Of a DNA stretch of 24,351 bases, positions 22,599 to 24,351 are shown piece by piece. Origin of the DNA: a virus. The notes beneath the pieces were generated by a model, which was not told the DNA's origin, did not search any database, and was given only the letters and a program-made list of their open reading frames with translations. Where the stretch lies: the IMG/VR virus record IMGVR_UViG_3300032053_007308, positions 1 to 24,351 of that record, one strand, 5' to 3'. Numbering within the stretch: the stretch's first letter is position 1; each line of letters begins with the position of its first letter. A program made the translations under genes and the position numbers.

Positions 22599-23510
22599 CT
22601 TTCGTATTTTATCAACACATTCTTGTTTATTGGAATTCCATTCCGATTCCCACACTATTAGTAATTCATATCCTTTGGATTTTAGGCAAGATATTCTCAC
22701 ACCATCTTTCTTCCATATATCACTCGCAATCATAACAGATTTCCCATATGGATACAACTTTTTACATTCAGAAAATATTGATGGGTTGGCGTGCCAGAAA
22801 TCTCCATAAAACTCAATAATTTTTTTTCCTTTAATTACATCCACAATATAAGGACCAACTGCAACATTTGCTTCCACCGAAGCATCAATATTTTCTTTAA
22901 TGTGATTATAAAATTGTATTTCTGCTTTACTACGACCATTAAAATTTCCAAAATGCTTTGCCCAATTTCCTTTCCCTACTCTTTCTATCATTTTTTTAAC
23001 TGACGACGAAATTCGTTCATTTTCTCCATCAGTATGAACGTGACCTTCAAATTTAGATGATCGAGAAGATAATTTTGCCTGTAACTTGCTAATTTCATTT
23101 ATTGCCTCTTTTTTAGAATATCCCCGTTTAATCCAATACTTTGAATTGAAATGGGAACACTCTTGTAAATCATCTTTATCCAAGTGTTTTTGACAATTCT
23201 GTTTTTGTAATTCTGACACTTTTGTCTTTGCATCCAATTCAGACAATCCTTTATTTACCCAATATTTTATGGTCAAGCACGATGCACCATTCTTTTGTCT
23301 ATCAGAATTTTCTTTTCTGAACGATTTGTCTTGATTTAATTTTTTAAGTGTATTAGATATTTTCTTCTTCAACTCATCAGAATGGACATACAACCGACAA
23401 GGACCGAATTTTTGCCTATACTGAACCGAATTACAGGAATGCTTAAATTTAAGATGTGTTACTAAATTCATCCCCTCAAATCCACAGAATTGGCATTTGA
23501 GATTATTCAT
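22587..23510 (-). CDS. Vsr-fold (EDxHD-type) homing endonuclease between split-intein halves
   Basis: A protein of 307 residues from the ATG at 23510 (MNNLKCQFCGFEG...), which overlaps the upstream small ORF's stop by 8 nt; a longer reading from 23606 is not preferred. It starts with a C2H2-like finger (C6, C9, H19, H24). The middle has repeats resembling YW.N.G.S..DA...VSELQ (about 80-150). The C-terminal 100 residues carry the Vsr-like nuclease: SKAEIQFYNHI, PYIVDVIKGKKIIEFYGDFWHANP, DIWKKDGVR and YELLIVWESEW. This endonuclease family was described inside fractured, split-intein genes. It presumably cuts intein-less helicase genes at Walker A and so spreads the element. Confidence 0.82.
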   Translation of the reverse strand: MNNLKCQFCGFEGMNLVTHLKFKHSCNSVQYRQKFGPCRLYVHSDELKKKISNTLKKLNQDKSFRKENSDRQKNGASCLTIKYWVNKGLSELDAKTKVSELQKQNCQKHLDKDDLQECSHFNSKYWIKRGYSKKEAINEISKLQAKLSSRSSKFEGHVHTDGENERISSSVKKMIERVGKGNWAKHFGNFNGRSKAEIQFYNHIKENIDASVEANVAVGPYIVDVIKGKKIIEFYGDFWHANPSIFSECKKLYPYGKSVMIASDIWKKDGVRISCLKSKGYELLIVWESEWNSNKQECVDKIRKYLV

Positions 23511-23754
23511 AGTTGATTGTAATTTCCTCTTGTGGAGAAAAGGCATCAAAAATAATTTTGGATGAGATTGATAATATTTTACCATCAACACTTGACGATA
23601 TCGCATTTTGTCTCAACAAAGAATATTCCTCTTCTACATCGAATGATTCGGGAACTTCTCGTGGTTCATATGTTAAATTTTCGGATTTACAATATTTAAC
23701 ATATCTTAAATCATCTTTTATTTCCATGTTCAAATTTATTACTTTTGTTTTCAT
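23503..23754 (-). CDS. Small ORF between N-intein and endonuclease, 83 aa
   Basis: An 83-residue acidic frame starting MKTKVINLNMEIKDDLRY. Its stop overlaps the endonuclease start (ATGAATAA), and it starts 32 nt after the N-intein stop. The first residues (KTKVINL..MEIKDD) resemble the start of the C-intein (KIKVINLFSKLEIED), and the 12 bases around the two start codons are identical (TATTTAGTATGA). It may be a duplicated piece of the intein, or an accessory to the endonuclease. No known domain. Confidence 0.5.
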   Translation of the reverse strand: MKTKVINLNMEIKDDLRYVKYCKSENLTYEPREVPESFDVEEEYSLLRQNAISSSVDGKILSISSKIIFDAFSPQEEITINYE

Positions 23755-23762
23755 ACTAAATA
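23751..23762 (-). repeat. 12-bp repeat at small ORF start (copy 2)
   Basis: The same TATTTAGTATGA (- strand) includes the ATG of the 83-residue ORF. The two copies bracket the small ORF plus endonuclease block. This suggests duplication at insertion, or a shared translation-start signal. Confidence 0.5.
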
Positions 23763-23786
23763 AATATCATGCCAAACACAAAAGGT

Positions 23787-24351
23787 TCATTTTTTCTGTA
23801 TATTTTCCTGTTCCAGCGGGAGCGACTTCATCTTTTCAATTTCAAAGAAAATATTATCAATTTGCCATCCAAATAATAACTTTCCATCAAAATCAAACTT
23901 ATCAAATGGTTTAATCCATATGATATATTCTTTTCCCGAATTTCCGGTAACAGAAATTCCAGTTTCCATATATTTGATTTCAATTTCTGTGTTAGGACCA
24001 ACACATTTTCCCGATCCAGCGGGAGCAACGACGAATCCAAGTTCGCCCTTACCGAGTCCGCCGTCCATGTGAGTGTCAATGATTTCCCAATTGGTTTTGA
24101 TGACTTCACGTGCCATTTCCGACATGCGTTGGTCAATATCAATCAAATAGTCGTGCCCCAAATTACGTTCAAGTCCAGCACGGGATGCTTCGTTGATTAC
24201 ACTCCACACACTATCATAATCACCATGTTTCAAAAACTGACTGGCAAAAAGAATAGCATTCTTCAACTTCTGATTGCGACAAAATTCGAGAAACTGCTCC
24301 TTGATATACGCCGTGTCAGATGCCGACACTTGTTGATATGCTGCCTTGACT
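23787..24351 (-). CDS. N-terminal extein of gp41/DnaB-type helicase plus N-intein, 5' end outside window
   Basis: The frame is open to the window edge (VKAAYQQVSASD...), so the GTG at 24329 is not the true start. The extein has EFCRNQKLKNAIL and GLGKGELGFVVAPAGSGK, the gp41 hexameric helicase up to Walker A. At 24005 the N-intein starts with Cys in CVGPNTEIEIKY, a block A. Only 72 intein residues follow before the stop, and block B is absent: it lies on the C-half. So the intein is split early, as in the AceL-TerL type, rather than at the usual endonuclease position. The last about 15 residues (KMKSLPLEQENIQKK) overlap, in another frame, a copy of the Walker A DNA. Confidence 0.87.
   Translation of the reverse strand, partial: VKAAYQQVSASDTAYIKEQFLEFCRNQKLKNAILFASQFLKHGDYDSVWSVINEASRAGLERNLGHDYLIDIDQRMSEMAREVIKTNWEIIDTHMDGGLGKGELGFVVAPAGSGKCVGPNTEIEIKYMETGISVTGNSGKEYIIWIKPFDKFDFDGKLLFGWQIDNIFFEIEKMKSLPLEQENIQKK
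23800..23826 (-). repeat. Degenerate second copy of helicase Walker A DNA
   Basis: These 27 nt match 24003-24029, the codons for VAPAGSGK plus the first intein base triplet, at 23 of 27 positions. Read in its own frame on the - strand this copy gives VAPAGTGK followed by Tyr. In the N-intein frame it reads SLPLEQENI. The frame is closed on both sides, so it is a fragment, not a gene. Confidence 0.75.
24003..24029 (-). repeat. Walker A / intein insertion site, original copy
   Basis: This encodes VAPAGSGK with the intein's first Cys codon at 24005-24003. It is the functional partner of the repeat at 23800-23826 and the expected target region for the Vsr-type endonuclease in an intein-less allele. 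Confidence 0.7.

Noticed and set aside
23787-23830. A hidden second helicase gene starting at the copied Walker A
   Set aside because: The VAPAGTGK frame has stops close on both sides, leaving fewer than 25 codons.
1-24351. CRISPR arrays, tRNA genes, insertion sequences
   Set aside because: I found no regularly spaced repeats, no cloverleaf-like stretch with a T-loop motif, and no transposase or terminal inverted repeats.

Overview
The window reads as part of a large tailed-phage genome of the T4-like replication type. It carries a gp41-type replicative helicase, a gp62-like clamp-loader subunit, a deoxynucleoside monophosphate kinase, a class II (B12-dependent) ribonucleotide reductase, a CobS/CobT-like MoxR ATPase plus VWA pair, many tightly overlapping small genes, and three unrelated homing endonucleases. 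I see no tRNA, rRNA, CRISPR array or insertion sequence. The host cannot be read from the sequence. LPS-type sugar genes suggest a Gram-negative host (inference).

Region 1 (1-9506, all + strand) is a compact nucleotide-sugar and glycan operon. It holds an RfbH/E1-type 3-dehydrase (cut by the window start), a SAM methyltransferase, an RmlB-type 4,6-dehydratase, an acetolactate-synthase-like ThDP enzyme, an acylating acetaldehyde dehydrogenase, a 4-hydroxy-2-oxovalerate aldolase, an RfbJ/YerF-like reductase or epimerase, a glycosyltransferase and an FkbM methyltransferase. Two small phage genes follow. The set fits synthesis, transfer and methylation of a 3,6-dideoxy, possibly two-carbon-branched (yersiniose-like) sugar.

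Region 2 (9484-12770, mostly - strand) meets region 1 tail to tail. It carries dNMP kinase, a string of small overlapping genes, the clamp-loader subunit, a lone + strand gene, and a winged-helix-like protein. One small gene here has a perfect 15-bp inverted repeat over its ribosome binding site, plus an 8-codon leader ORF.

Region 3 (12840-17795, - strand) carries the CobT-like metallopeptidase/VWA protein and its MoxR/CobS-like AAA+ partner. The AAA+ gene is split between Walker A and Walker B by a GIY-YIG endonuclease. Upstream are an extended -10 promoter and a C(UUCG)G terminator set back to back, then a charged protein that may be structural.

Region 4 (17796-24351, - strand) carries a zinc-ribbon gene remnant, an HNH endonuclease, AT-rich nrdJ, and a fractured gp41 helicase. 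The helicase is broken inside Walker A (GSGK/S) by a split intein whose split lies before block B. A small ORF and a Vsr-fold homing endonuclease sit between the two halves. A second, degenerate copy of the Walker A DNA lies just after the N-intein. This fractured locus and the split MoxR gene are the most unusual parts of the window.
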